NCBI GenBank assembly: GCA_003331305.1
Contig: QOQB01000002.1
Span: 1-64,000 of the forward strand
DNA length: 64,000 bases
Origin: Flavobacteriales bacterium
GTDB lineage: Bacteria > Bacteroidota > Bacteroidia > Flavobacteriales > Flavobacteriaceae
Reading direction: 5' to 3'
Both the position numbers and the translations under genes were made by a program. Below, piece by piece: positions 8,051 to 17,014 of this stretch (positions are counted from its first letter, which is position 1; each line of letters opens with the position of its first letter). The notes under the pieces were generated by a model. It worked only from the letters and a program-made list of their open reading frames with translations. It was not told the origin of the DNA and made no database searches.

Positions 8051-9088
8051 ATGATTGAAGACCAAAAACCTTCCAAAACTCCATTAGAAGCGCTGGGCGA
8101 ATTTGCCCTTATCAAACAACTTACAAAAGCCGCACAAGCGAGCTTACCATCAACCAAACTTGGTATTGGCGACGATGCTGCCGTGTTATCTCACGATGGC
8201 GAAACCGTTGTGAGTACCGATATGCTTGTCGAGGGTGTTCACTTTGACTTGGGCTATATGCCACTCAAACATTTGGGTTACAAAGCGGTGGTGGTAAACC
8301 TGTCGGATATTTATGCGATGAATGCGCAAGCAACACAAGTTCTACTGTCAATTGCGGTTTCAAATCGCTTTATCCTTGAGGCTCTTGAGGAATTGTATGC
8401 AGGGGTGCATCTGGCATGCAAAACCTATGGTGTGGATTTGGTAGGTGGCGATACGACTTCATCGAAACAGGGGCTTCAACTATCTGTTACAGCAATAGGT
8501 AAAGTGCCCAAAAAAGGGGCTGTACTGCGTAGTGGTGCTAACGAAAATGATTTATTGGTTGTTTCTGGTGATTTGGGCGCTGCGTATATGGGCTTGCAAG
8601 TTTTGGCTAGAGAAAACGAAGTATTTAAAGTAAACCCCAATCATAAGCCTGACTTAGCCCCATACACTTATTTGGTAGAGCGTCAACTCAAACCTGAAGC
8701 CCGAAAAGATATTGTTTCACTTCTTGAAGTATTGGAAGTCAAGCCAACCTCCATGATTGATATTAGCGATGGATTGTCTTCAGAAGTGCTTCATTTGTGC
8801 AAACAAAGTGAATTGGGCTGTAGGGTGTATGAAGAAAAAATCCCATTAGACCCACAGTTTATTTCTGTATGCGAAGAATTTAAAGTTGACAGCACGACTA
8901 TAGCATTAAGCGGAGGGGAAGACTATGAATTGCTCTTTACCATCAAACAAGAAGACTTTGACAAGATTAAAGGCAATCCAAATCTAAGTGTTATTGGGCA
9001 CATGACTGCCAAAGGCGACGATGCTAATTTGGTTACGCGTGGCAACGAGGTTATTCCATTAAAAGCCCAAGGCTGGAAGGCGTTTTAG
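8051..9088 (+). CDS. thiL: Thiamine-monophosphate kinase ThiL
   Basis: 345 residues. ThiL phosphorylates thiamine monophosphate to thiamine diphosphate with ATP. Motifs of the PurM/SelD/ThiL fold are clear: GIGDDAAVL (38-46), STDMLVEGVHFD (55-66), VGGDTTSS, MIDISDGL and LSGGEDYELLFT. Length is normal. The gene stands alone, divergent from suf, and is not in a thi cluster. The start ATG lies directly behind a TAnnTTTG element. Confidence 0.95.
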   Translation: MIEDQKPSKTPLEALGEFALIKQLTKAAQASLPSTKLGIGDDAAVLSHDGETVVSTDMLVEGVHFDLGYMPLKHLGYKAVVVNLSDIYAMNAQATQVLLSIAVSNRFILEALEELYAGVHLACKTYGVDLVGGDTTSSKQGLQLSVTAIGKVPKKGAVLRSGANENDLLVVSGDLGAAYMGLQVLARENEVFKVNPNHKPDLAPYTYLVERQLKPEARKDIVSLLEVLEVKPTSMIDISDGLSSEVLHLCKQSELGCRVYEEKIPLDPQFISVCEEFKVDSTTIALSGGEDYELLFTIKQEDFDKIKGNPNLSVIGHMTAKGDDANLVTRGNEVIPLKAQGWKAF

Positions 9089-9168
9089 GCGTTCATCAAC
9101 GCCTCGATTTCGTCTCTAAAGCACTGCTGTTTTACTAGAATCATGCGTTGATTAGGTTTGTTTAATCC
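9085..9168 (-). pseudogene. Remnant resembling the 3' end of pepP
   Basis: A minus-strand open stretch of 27 codons ends in DEIEALMNA and a TAA stop; it begins after an in-frame TGA and has no credible start or promoter. Its DEIEALM codons (9094-9114) match those at the end of the intact pepP (9641-9661) at 18 of 21 bases, and the three differences are all synonymous (GAC/GAT, ATC/ATT, TTG/CTG). This suggests a displaced or duplicated gene end rather than a gene. The upstream codons do not clearly align with PepP. It overlaps the thiL 3' end by four bases. A hairpin, AGGCGTT-CATC-AACGCCT (9087-9104), covers the same bases. Confidence 0.35.
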
Positions 9169-9201
9169 CAGTCATCGTATGAGTTTATTCAATAAAATTG
9201 T

Positions 9202-9216
9202 ATTTTTAATAAAAAT
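9202..9216. promoter_or_regulatory. Possible hicBA operator palindrome
   Basis: ATTTTTA-A-TAAAAAT is a perfect 7+7 inverted repeat with a 1-base centre, 7 bases upstream of the hicB ATG. Toxin-antitoxin operons are normally autoregulated by binding of the antitoxin complex to such a palindrome. This short HicB has no obvious separate DNA-binding domain, so the role is uncertain, and the site is pure A/T. Confidence 0.3.
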
Positions 9217-9223
9217 TTAGAGT

Positions 9224-9439
9224 ATGAAACTAACAGCACTTATTGAAAAATCAGAAGACGGCTGGTTTGTTGGGCAATTAGAAGAGTTCCCCGAAGTGCT
9301 ATCGCAAGGCAAAACACTAAGCGAAGTAAAATCTAACTTATTAGATGCATTAAGCGTATTGGTAGATGCCAATCGTGAAAGTGTAGCGTTTAACAACAAA
9401 GGAAAAACCGTTATTCGAGAGCAACTAGAGGTTGTATGA
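9224..9439 (+). CDS. hicB: HicB-family antitoxin
   Basis: 71 residues. The sequence MKLTALIEKSEDGWFVGQLE followed by EFPEVLSQGKTLSEVKSNLLDAL is the classic partial RNase H-like HicB fold (EDG-W-V-P/L-E-G/V-SQGKT-EA pattern). HicB binds and neutralises the HicA mRNA interferase. The protein is the short form, lacking an obvious C-terminal ribbon-helix-helix or HTH. Gene order here is antitoxin first, and the stop overlaps the toxin start by 4 bases (ATGA, 9436-9439), so expression is coupled. Confidence 0.85.
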   Translation: MKLTALIEKSEDGWFVGQLEEFPEVLSQGKTLSEVKSNLLDALSVLVDANRESVAFNNKGKTVIREQLEVV

Positions 9440-9624
9440 AACGGAGTGATTTTATCAAACACCTTAAAAAGCACAAGTGTATTTTGCACAGAGAGGGTGG
9501 TAATCATTCCATTTATAAAAATCAATCGAATCAAAGACAATCTGCCGTTGGCAGACACCGAGAATTGTCAAATCTGCTATGTAAGAAAATCTGCAAGCAA
9601 CTAGATATCCCAACAATTAAATAG
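9436..9624 (+). CDS. hicA: HicA-family mRNA interferase toxin
   Basis: 62 residues with the double-stranded-RNA-binding-like HicA fold: MKRSDFIKHLKKHKCILHRE, then GGNHSIYKN with the catalytic histidine at 24, a basic middle and a C-terminal LCKKICKQLDIP helix. HicA cleaves mRNA in translation-dependent or -independent fashion when released from HicB. The catalytic histidine is kept, so the toxin looks functional. The gene is convergent with pepP, whose stop is 7 bases away, leaving no room for a terminator. Confidence 0.85.
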   Translation: MKRSDFIKHLKKHKCILHREGGNHSIYKNQSNQRQSAVGRHRELSNLLCKKICKQLDIPTIK

Positions 9625-9631
9625 GGCTATG

Positions 9632-10915
9632 CTACTGTCGCATCAGCGCCTCAATTTCATCAGCATCAATGGGAATATTGCACATTAAATTTACAGGGGC
9701 TCGTTTTTCTTGCACCACCACATCGTCTTCAAGGCGTATACCAAAGCCTTCATCGGGGATATAAATACCGGGTTCAACAGTAAAAACCATATTGGCTTGC
9801 ATGGGTTTGTTAAGAAGTCCGTAGTCGTGGGTGTCTAAGCCCAAGTGGTGTGAGGTGCCGTGCATAAAATACTTTTTATAGGCCTCAGCGTTTTCGGAAA
9901 CTTCGTTTTTGGTGAGTAGTTTTAAATCAACAAGTGTGCTGCTCATCAGTTTTCCCACTTCTTTGTGGTACTCCTTCCAAAGTGTTCCTGGCACCAATAA
10001 TTTTGTAGCTTCGTTTTTGACGTTGAGTACGGCATCGTAAACCGCGCGCTGGCGCGTACTAAATCGTCCAGATACAGGTATGGTTCTAGTCATATCGGAT
10101 GAATAATTACCGTATTCAGCACCCACATCCAAGAGCAGCATATCGCCTTCTTTGCACTCCCGACAATTTTCAATATAATGCAACACATTACTATTGGCGC
10201 CCGAAGCAATGATAGGTGTGTAAGCAAATCCTTTGGAGCGGTTGCGTAAAAACTCATGTGCAAACTCTGCCTCAATTTCATGCTCCCAAACGCCTGGTTT
10301 TACATAACGCAAAATTCGCCTAAACCCTTTTTCGGTAATATTACAAGCTTGTTGAATATGAGCAATTTCTTCAGGGTCTTTAACGCCTCGTAAGGCTTGT
10401 AAAATAAGATTACTTTTTTGAAAAGTGTGGTTTGGAAACAGCTCTTTGCTTCGGGCGATAAAACGATCTTCTCTTGTTTGGGTTTCTACTTTAGCACGGT
10501 AATGTTCGTTGGTATTGATGTAGATGTTCTCGGCATTTTTTGCTAAATCCAAAAATGCATTTTCAAATTCATTTGTCCATAAAACGGTTTTTATGCCAGA
10601 AACTTTAGTGGCTTCCTCTTTGTTAAGTTTATGCCCTTCCCAAACGGCAATATGCGCATTGGTTTCACGGACAAAAACAATTTCTCGGTGTGCAGGGTTT
10701 TCTGCGTCTGGATACAAAATTAGTACAGTTTCTTCCTGGTCTATACCGCTTAAATAAAACAAATCACGGTGTTGCGCAAAAGGCAAGGTGCTATCGGCGC
10801 TTATGGGGTAAATGTCATTGGAGTTAAAAACAGCCATGCTGTTGGGTTTTAGCTCTGCCATAAAACGTTGGCGGTGGTGGCTAAAAACAGATGCGGGGAG
10901 TGGTGTATATTTCAT
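9632..10915 (-). CDS. pepP: Xaa-Pro aminopeptidase (M24B)
   Basis: 427 residues from the ATG at 10915 (MKYTPLPASVFSHHRQRF); an in-frame ATG nine codons upstream would intrude into the divergent promoter region. The N-terminal creatinase-like domain is followed by the pita-bread catalytic domain with metal ligands in LLLDVGAEYGNYSSDMTRT, HGTSHHLGLDTHD, VFTVEPGIY and FGIRLEDDV. It removes N-terminal residues preceding proline in peptides, using a dinuclear Mn centre. The last codons (IDADEIEALMRQ) are mirrored by a remnant beyond hicBA at 9085-9168. Cytosolic; no signal peptide. Confidence 0.93.
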   Translation of the reverse strand: MKYTPLPASVFSHHRQRFMAELKPNSMAVFNSNDIYPISADSTLPFAQHRDLFYLSGIDQEETVLILYPDAENPAHREIVFVRETNAHIAVWEGHKLNKEEATKVSGIKTVLWTNEFENAFLDLAKNAENIYINTNEHYRAKVETQTREDRFIARSKELFPNHTFQKSNLILQALRGVKDPEEIAHIQQACNITEKGFRRILRYVKPGVWEHEIEAEFAHEFLRNRSKGFAYTPIIASGANSNVLHYIENCRECKEGDMLLLDVGAEYGNYSSDMTRTIPVSGRFSTRQRAVYDAVLNVKNEATKLLVPGTLWKEYHKEVGKLMSSTLVDLKLLTKNEVSENAEAYKKYFMHGTSHHLGLDTHDYGLLNKPMQANMVFTVEPGIYIPDEGFGIRLEDDVVVQEKRAPVNLMCNIPIDADEIEALMRQ

Positions 10916-10956
10916 ATCGTAAAGTAAAAAAATTATCTTCACATAAAATTAGAACC

Positions 10957-13776
10957 ATGAAATACATTGTATTACTTCTTGGATTTGCAGTTGCTACAGC
11001 TCAGCCACGTCCTACAACAGCTGCTGAAATACGTGAAGCAACAGCTACCATAGACACATTGGTTGCGCAGTCTATGGTGGCAAAATTACCACTAACAAGT
11101 ATTGGCCCCAGTGTAATGAGTGGTCGTGTTACTGACTTAGCGGTAAACCCAAATGCCACTTATGAGTTTTACGTTGCCTATGCTTCTGGTGGATTATGGT
11201 ATACCAATAATAATGGCACCACATTCAGGCCTGTTATAGACAACAGCCCCACACAAAATATCGGTGATATTGCCGTGCATTGGCCCACGCATACCATTTA
11301 TGTGGGCACAGGAGAAAACAATGCTTCCCGATCTTCGTATGCAGGAATTGGAATCTTAAAATCTACAGACAGAGGGGAAAGCTGGCAACATTTGGGGTTA
11401 GAAGACGCTCATCATATTGGAAAAATTGAAATTAACCCAAACAATCCTGACGAAGTAATTGTGGGTGCAACAGGTCATCTGTACTCTGAAAATACAACCC
11501 GTGGTGTTTTTAAATCTATGGATGGAGGACTAACATGGCAACATACGTTAACATTAGAAAACATAACGGGAATTATAGAAATTACCGTTGCCCCAGAAGA
11601 CTTTAATATCCAGTATGTTGCGGCTTGGGAAAAAGATCGTAAAGCATGGCATTTTAAAGGAAGTGGAAGTAATTCAGGAATTTATAAAAGTACCGATGCT
11701 GGGCAAACATGGCAAAAAAGTACAACCCTAAATAGTGGTTTTCCACAAGGCAAAGGCGTTGGACGCATAGGCTTAGCGGCATTTGATGCAAAAACCATTT
11801 ACGCAATTGTTGACAATCAAGACAGACGCCCTAGCTCAGCGGAGACCAGAAAAAAATTAACTAAAAAGGATTTTGAAGGGATATCGTTGGAAGCTTTTAT
11901 GGCAATAGACGTCAAATTGCTAGAGACCTTTCTAAAAGAAAACGGCTTTCCTAAAGAACATTCGGCAAAAAGTATACGCAAAGCTGTTCGAAATGGAGCG
12001 CTTAAACCCTCTGATATCGCACTGTATCTAAGCGATGCGAATGCGGATTTATTCGATACGCCTGTTGTTGGTGCACAAGTATATAAAAGTGAAAACGGCG
12101 GACAATCTTGGACAAAAACACACGAAGGGTTTTTGGATGATATCTATTACAGTTACGGCTATTATTTTGGGATGATACACGTTGATCCCACAGATAGCAA
12201 TCGCATATACATATACGGCGTACCCATGCTCACTTCACCCGATGGTGGTAAAACATTCAGCACATTAGACGCACCTAATGCACATGTAGATCACCATGCG
12301 CTTTGGATAAATCCAAACAACCCAAAACATCTAATCAACGGAAATGATGGCGGTGTCAATATCAGCTATGACGGAGGCGCAAACTGGATAAAGGCAAATC
12401 AGCCTGCTGTAGGACAATTTTATACGGTCTATGCTGACAACCAAAAACCCTATCATGTATATGGTGGTTTGCAAGACAATGGTGTATGGGAAGCACCTCA
12501 CAATGCGAAAGAAAGCGTAGCATGGCATCAATCCGGACACAATCCTTGGACAAGTATTATGGGAGGCGATGGCATGCAAATTCAAGTAGATAAACGCAAC
12601 ACAAATATCGTTTACACAGGATATCAGTTTGGTAATTATTTTCGAATAAACAAGGAAACAAATAAGCGCACATATATTCAACCAAAGCATAAACTAGGCG
12701 AGGCATCACTGCGGTTTAATTGGCAAACTCCCATTTTGCTATCTACACATAACAACGATATACTGTATTTGGGCAGTAATAAACTGCATCGCTCTATGGA
12801 TAAGGGAGATCAGTGGACAACCATTTCGAACGACCTAACCACTGGAGGAAAAAAAGGGAATGTTCCATATGGCACCATTACTACTATTGATGAGTCTGTT
12901 TTTACTTTTGGTCAGCTTGTGGTGGGTTCTGACGACGGACTAATTCATCTTACTAAAGATGGCGGTACTTCGTGGGCGTGTATTAGTAAAACCTTACCCC
13001 AAAATTTATGGGTGAGTAGAGTGCAGTTTTCAACACATGACCCATCTCGGATTTATGCGACGTTAAACGGCTACCGATGGGATGATTTTACACCCTACGT
13101 GTATATTTCGGAAGATTTAGGTGCAAGCTGGCGCAATATTTCCGCTAACCTTCCCAAGTCTTCTGTAAATGTTATTCGGGAAGATGCAACCCATGAACAA
13201 TTGCTTTATGTTGGGACAGACAATGGATTATATGTCGGAGTGGATAAAGGCGCTGACTGGTATTTATTTGACGAGAATATTCCACGAGTAGCAGTACACG
13301 ATTTGTTTATTCAAAAAGAAGAAAACGATTTGCTTGTAGGCACACATGGTCGTTCGATTTATCTATTGGAGTTAGAAGCCGTGCAGCAGTTACCTGAACT
13401 GGTAAAACAACCATTTGTCATACTCCAACCCAAAGCTCAAAAGCACAATAAAAGATGGGGGCAAAAAAAAAGAGTTTGGTACGATGCCTTCAAGTCCAAA
13501 TTTGAATGGACTTTCTTTTCCAAGACTCAATCCGATGGCGTTTGGACGCTTACTTCTGAAAAAGGAGTTGTGGTGTATGAAGAAGCAATTCAGTTATCAA
13601 AGGGACTTCAAAAAATTCCCTATGCATTACACATACAGCCAGAAGCGGTTAAATCATTTAATCGAAAACATAAAACAAAGCTTTCCCCAAAAGATGACGG
13701 AAACATCTATTTGCCCAAAGGAGCATATACTATTTTGTGGAACGATGAACCGCAAACCTCCTTAATAATAGAGTAG
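10957..13776 (+). CDS. Secreted Asp-box (BNR/VPS10-like) beta-propeller protein
   Basis: 939 residues from ATG 10957, where a signal peptide (MKYIVLLLGFAVATA) starts; the longer ORF start at 10891 lies inside pepP. At least ten Asp-box motifs (S-x-D-x-G-x-x-W type) are spread along it, such as KSTDRGESWQ, KSMDGGLTWQ, KSTDAGQTWQ, ISYDGGANWI, LTKDGGTSWA and ISEDLGASWR, which indicates one or two beta-propellers like sortilin/VPS10 or sialidase-type WD40/YVTN/BNR proteins. The N-terminal IGPSVMSGRVTDLAV segment is typical of the large bacterial members of this family annotated as glycosyl hydrolases without proof. No C-terminal sorting domain is visible. Substrate unknown. Confidence 0.8.
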   Translation: MKYIVLLLGFAVATAQPRPTTAAEIREATATIDTLVAQSMVAKLPLTSIGPSVMSGRVTDLAVNPNATYEFYVAYASGGLWYTNNNGTTFRPVIDNSPTQNIGDIAVHWPTHTIYVGTGENNASRSSYAGIGILKSTDRGESWQHLGLEDAHHIGKIEINPNNPDEVIVGATGHLYSENTTRGVFKSMDGGLTWQHTLTLENITGIIEITVAPEDFNIQYVAAWEKDRKAWHFKGSGSNSGIYKSTDAGQTWQKSTTLNSGFPQGKGVGRIGLAAFDAKTIYAIVDNQDRRPSSAETRKKLTKKDFEGISLEAFMAIDVKLLETFLKENGFPKEHSAKSIRKAVRNGALKPSDIALYLSDANADLFDTPVVGAQVYKSENGGQSWTKTHEGFLDDIYYSYGYYFGMIHVDPTDSNRIYIYGVPMLTSPDGGKTFSTLDAPNAHVDHHALWINPNNPKHLINGNDGGVNISYDGGANWIKANQPAVGQFYTVYADNQKPYHVYGGLQDNGVWEAPHNAKESVAWHQSGHNPWTSIMGGDGMQIQVDKRNTNIVYTGYQFGNYFRINKETNKRTYIQPKHKLGEASLRFNWQTPILLSTHNNDILYLGSNKLHRSMDKGDQWTTISNDLTTGGKKGNVPYGTITTIDESVFTFGQLVVGSDDGLIHLTKDGGTSWACISKTLPQNLWVSRVQFSTHDPSRIYATLNGYRWDDFTPYVYISEDLGASWRNISANLPKSSVNVIREDATHEQLLYVGTDNGLYVGVDKGADWYLFDENIPRVAVHDLFIQKEENDLLVGTHGRSIYLLELEAVQQLPELVKQPFVILQPKAQKHNKRWGQKKRVWYDAFKSKFEWTFFSKTQSDGVWTLTSEKGVVVYEEAIQLSKGLQKIPYALHIQPEAVKSFNRKHKTKLSPKDDGNIYLPKGAYTILWNDEPQTSLIIE

Positions 13777-13863
13777 TTTTGTTGGATGTATTTTAAACAT
13801 TCTGCTTTGGTATCAAACAAAAAAAGTAAAGCTTGTTAAAATCGTACTAAATAACCCAAAACC

Positions 13864-13895
13864 TTTGGCATTCAGGCGTTCAGCACCTAATTTTG
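13864..13895 (+). promoter_or_regulatory. sdh operon promoter
   Basis: TTTG (13864-13867), a 20-base spacer and TAATTTTG (13888-13895) match the Bacteroidota consensus at both elements. Transcription should start about 13900-13902, giving a leader of about 15 bases before the sdhC ATG at 13917. This placement also argues against the upstream in-frame start at 13893, which overlaps the -7 box. Confidence 0.6.
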
Positions 13896-13916
13896 TACCG
13901 AACAAATGTTAAAACT

Positions 13917-14576
13917 ATGGGCGTGAACTTATCTTCAACCATTCTTAGAAAAGTAGCCATGGCGCTGTCAGGCATTTTCTTAATGGTCTTTTTGCTACAA
14001 CACTTTGTCATTAATATTACTTCGGTTTTTAGTGCAGCTACTTTTAATCAGTTTTCACACTTTATGGGGACTAACCCTGTAGTACAGTTTTTACTACAAC
14101 CGGTCCTTATTTTTGGTGTAGTATTTCATTTTGTTTTGGGATTTGTCCTTGACATTAAAAACAAACGTGCCCGAGGTACGCGATATGCCGTTTATAAAGG
14201 AAGCGCAAATGCAAGTTGGGTTTCTCGGAACATGATTATTTCTGGTGCTACAGTATTAGCGTTTTTGGCCCTACACTTTTACGATTTTTGGGTGCCTGAG
14301 ATGAACTATAAATACGTAGAAGTATTGCCTGAAGACCTTAATCGTTATTACGAAGAATTGGTGCATAAGTTTGAAGACTTAACCCGTGTGGTGCTATACG
14401 TGATTTCCTTTTTCTTTCTTGCATTGCATTTGTCACATGGTTTTTCATCTGCATTTCAATCTATGGGTTTCAATAACAAATACACACCTGCTGTAAAGTC
14501 TTTTGGAAAACTTTACGCTGTTGGAATTCCATTTGGATTTGCATTCATCGCTATTTTTCATTTTTTAAATCACTAA
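13917..14576 (+). CDS. sdhC: Succinate dehydrogenase cytochrome b subunit
   Basis: 219 residues, a single membrane subunit of the di-heme type used with menaquinone. [19 protein letters not shown] is the usual start; five hydrophobic segments follow. Candidate heme-ligand histidines lie in [28 protein letters not shown] and [15 protein letters not shown]. It anchors SdhAB in the inner membrane. The gene precedes sdhA by one base (stop TAA then A ATG), so they are translationally coupled. Confidence 0.93.
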   Translation: MGVNLSSTILRKVAMALSGIFLMVFLLQHFVINITSVFSAATFNQFSHFMGTNPVVQFLLQPVLIFGVVFHFVLGFVLDIKNKRARGTRYAVYKGSANASWVSRNMIISGATVLAFLALHFYDFWVPEMNYKYVEVLPEDLNRYYEELVHKFEDLTRVVLYVISFFFLALHLSHGFSSAFQSMGFNNKYTPAVKSFGKLYAVGIPFGFAFIAIFHFLNH

Positions 14577-14577
14577 T

Positions 14578-16581
14578 ATGGCAACATTAGACGCTAAAAT
14601 TCCCAAAGGTCCTATTGCCGAAAAGTGGACCAATCACAAAAACAATATCAATCTTGTAAGCCCAGCAAACAAGCGTCTGATTGACGTTATTGTTGTTGGT
14701 ACTGGTCTTGCCGGAGGTTCTGCTGCTGCTACACTTGCCGAGTTAGGCTACAACGTAAAAGCATTCTGTTTTCAAGATTCACCCAGACGTGCGCACTCCA
14801 TTGCAGCACAGGGAGGAATCAATGCAGCAAAAAACTATCAAGGTGATGGTGACTCCGTGCACCGCTTGTTTTATGACACTGTAAAAGGAGGCGACTACCG
14901 TTCTCGCGAAGCCAATGTACACCGCTTGGCAGAGGTATCCACCAATATTATTGACCAATGTGTGGCACAAGGCGTTCCTTTTGCCCGAGATTATGGCGGT
15001 TTGTTAGACAACCGTTCGTTTGGTGGGGTGTTGGTTTCCAGAACATTTTATGCCAAAGGACAAACAGGTCAGCAGTTGCTTTTGGGTGCATATTCTGCCA
15101 TGAATCGTCAAATTGGACGCGGAAAAATTAAAATGCATAGCCGTCACGAAATGCTAGACCTTGTAAAAGTGGATGGCAAAGCGCGAGGGATTATCACACG
15201 AAATTTGGTGACTGGGGAAATAGAACGTCATGCCGCGCATGCGGTTGTTATTGCTTCGGGCGGATACGGCAACTTGTTTTATTTGTCCACCAATGCTATG
15301 GGAAGTAACGTTACAGCAGGATGGAAAATTCATAAGCAAGGAGCTCATTTTGCAAATCCCTGCTTTACACAAATCCACCCAACATGTATTCCTGTTTCAG
15401 GCGACCACCAATCTAAATTAACATTGATGTCTGAATCGCTACGAAATGACGGGCGTATTTGGGTACCCAAAAAGAAAGAGGACGCTAAAGCAATTCGTGA
15501 TGGGCAATTAAAACCCACCGATTTGGCAGAAGAAGACCGCGACTATTATTTGGAGCGTCGTTATCCTGCTTTTGGAAACTTAGTACCTCGAGACGTCGCG
15601 TCGCGTGCAGCAAAAGAACGCTGTGACGAAGGCTATGGCGTGAACAAAACAGGTGAGGCCGTATTTCTAGATTTCGCAGCTGCTATTGAGCGTTACGGAA
15701 AAGAAAAAGCTCACGTAAAAGGCTTGGACGAAAACGACACAGTACTCGTTGAAAAGTTAGGAAAACAAGTTGTTAAAGCAAAGTATGGAAACTTATTCCA
15801 GATGTATGAGAAAATCGTAGATCAAAATCCGTACGAAACGCCTATGATGATTTATCCAGCGGTACATTATACCATGGGTGGCGTTTGGGTAGATTATAAC
15901 CTTATGACCACTGTTCCAGGTTGTTTTGCCATCGGCGAAGCCAACTTCTCCGATCACGGGGCAAACCGATTGGGAGCATCGGCTTTGATGCAAGGATTAG
16001 CAGATGGTTATTTTGTGTTGCCGTATACCATTGGAGATTATTTGGCAGACGATATTCGTACCGGACCGATTTCTACAGCTTCGCCAGAATTTGAAGAAGC
16101 GGAACAACGTGTACAGACTCAAATAGATGCATTTATCAACAATAAAGGCACAAAAACAGTGGATTATTTCCACCGCAAATTGGGTAAAATTATTTGGAAT
16201 AAATGCGGAATGTCACGTAATGAGACAGCGCTTAAAGAAGCCATGGCTGAGGTAAAAGCACTCCGTGAGGAGTTTTACAAAGATGTATTTGTCCCTGGAA
16301 CAGCAGATTCATTTAACGAGCCATTGGCAAAAGCACTCCGTGTTGCGGACTTTTTAGAATTGGGTGAATTATTTGCCAAAGATGCGTTAGTGCGTACGGA
16401 ATCTTGTGGAGGTCACTTTAGAGAAGAATCTCAAACTCCTGAAGGAGAAGCACTTCGTGATGATGATAATTTTACTTTTGTCTCTGCTTGGGAATACAAA
16501 GGGGAACCTAGTGATGCGAAACTTCATAAAGAAGCATTGAACTACGAAAATATTGAACTTAAAACACGATCGTATAAATAG
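14578..16581 (+). CDS. sdhA: Succinate dehydrogenase/fumarate reductase flavoprotein subunit
   Basis: 667 residues, the length typical for the Bacteroidota non-classical (type B-like) enzyme. The FAD site is [15 protein letters not shown] (41-55) and the covalent FAD histidine is His73 in [10 protein letters not shown]. Active-site segments include [10 protein letters not shown]-like [26 protein letters not shown] and [11 protein letters not shown], with [18 protein letters not shown] near the C-terminal third. It oxidises succinate to fumarate in the TCA cycle. The partner sdhB is not adjacent: a 369-bp four-helix-bundle gene lies in between, bounded by inverted repeats of which the left one overlaps this stop codon. 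Confidence 0.96.
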   Translation: MATLDAKIPKGPIAEKWTNHKNNINLVSPANKRLIDVIVVGTGLAGGSAAATLAELGYNVKAFCFQDSPRRAHSIAAQGGINAAKNYQGDGDSVHRLFYDTVKGGDYRSREANVHRLAEVSTNIIDQCVAQGVPFARDYGGLLDNRSFGGVLVSRTFYAKGQTGQQLLLGAYSAMNRQIGRGKIKMHSRHEMLDLVKVDGKARGIITRNLVTGEIERHAAHAVVIASGGYGNLFYLSTNAMGSNVTAGWKIHKQGAHFANPCFTQIHPTCIPVSGDHQSKLTLMSESLRNDGRIWVPKKKEDAKAIRDGQLKPTDLAEEDRDYYLERRYPAFGNLVPRDVASRAAKERCDEGYGVNKTGEAVFLDFAAAIERYGKEKAHVKGLDENDTVLVEKLGKQVVKAKYGNLFQMYEKIVDQNPYETPMMIYPAVHYTMGGVWVDYNLMTTVPGCFAIGEANFSDHGANRLGASALMQGLADGYFVLPYTIGDYLADDIRTGPISTASPEFEEAEQRVQTQIDAFINNKGTKTVDYFHRKLGKIIWNKCGMSRNETALKEAMAEVKALREEFYKDVFVPGTADSFNEPLAKALRVADFLELGELFAKDALVRTESCGGHFREESQTPEGEALRDDDNFTFVSAWEYKGEPSDAKLHKEALNYENIELKTRSYK

Positions 16582-16602
16582 GCAATAGTGAATAGGCAAT
16601 AG
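16577..16602 (+). repeat. Left repeat pair of the sdh intervening element
   Basis: Two direct copies of the 12-mer AATAGGCAATAG lie at 16577-16588 and 16591-16602, a 14-base period. The first overlaps the sdhA TAG stop. Both are exact reverse complements of CTATTGCCTATT at 16979-16990, so they bracket the four-helix-bundle gene as inverted repeats. Confidence 0.85.
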
Positions 16603-16609
16603 TTAAAAG

Positions 16610-16978
16610 ATGACACACATTCAATCATATAAAGATTTGTTGATTTGGCAAAAAGGGGTGGCCTTGGTCAAATCAGTTTACCTATTGTGTGAGCAATTAC
16701 CGAAAGAAGAAGTTTACGGTTTGCAAAGCCATATGAAACGTGCCGCTATTTCTATTCCTTCTAATATTGCTGAAGGCTACGGACGAAATTATACGCAAAA
16801 CCATGTTCAATTTTTACGAATAGCACGCGGCTCATTACTTGAGTTGGAAACCCAACTCATTATTTCTAAAGAGCTAAAATTAGTTGGAAACAAATTGTAC
16901 CAAAAAGTACAAGGGTTAATTACAGAAGAAAATAAAATGTTAAATGCCTTTATAAAGTCAATAAGCAAGCTAAAATAG
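16610..16978 (+). CDS. Four-helix-bundle protein (23S rRNA intervening-sequence family)
   Basis: 122 residues. The family signature is complete: SYKDLLIWQKGVALVKSVY, then YGLQSHMKRAAISIPSNIAE, GYGRN, and FLRIARGSLLELETQL, ending in a last long helix. This family (S23/IVP, TIGR02436; also related to the Avd protein of diversity-generating retroelements) is best known from open reading frames in intervening sequences of 23S rRNA, but also occurs elsewhere in Bacteroidota. It has no known catalytic activity; the basic faces of the bundle suggest nucleic-acid binding. Here it is inserted between sdhA and sdhB in the same direction, with inverted repeats immediately before (7 bases) and immediately after the stop. 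It would be transcribed as part of sdh mRNA. Confidence 0.88.
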   Translation: MTHIQSYKDLLIWQKGVALVKSVYLLCEQLPKEEVYGLQSHMKRAAISIPSNIAEGYGRNYTQNHVQFLRIARGSLLELETQLIISKELKLVGNKLYQKVQGLITEENKMLNAFIKSISKLK

Positions 16979-16990
16979 CTATTGCCTATT
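16979..16990 (-). repeat. Right inverted repeat of the sdh intervening element
   Basis: CTATTGCCTATT starts at the base after the TAG stop of the four-helix-bundle gene and is the exact reverse complement of the two left copies. In RNA it can pair with either left copy to make a 12-bp stem closing a loop of almost 380-390 bases, the same architecture as a rRNA intervening sequence. Confidence 0.85.
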
Positions 16991-17014
16991 GTCTTTTGGC
17001 TAATAAACGAGATG

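Noticed and set aside
16577-16990. Target-site duplication flanking an insertion sequence
   Set aside because: The flanking repeats are inverted relative to each other across the gene, and the gene encodes no transposase.
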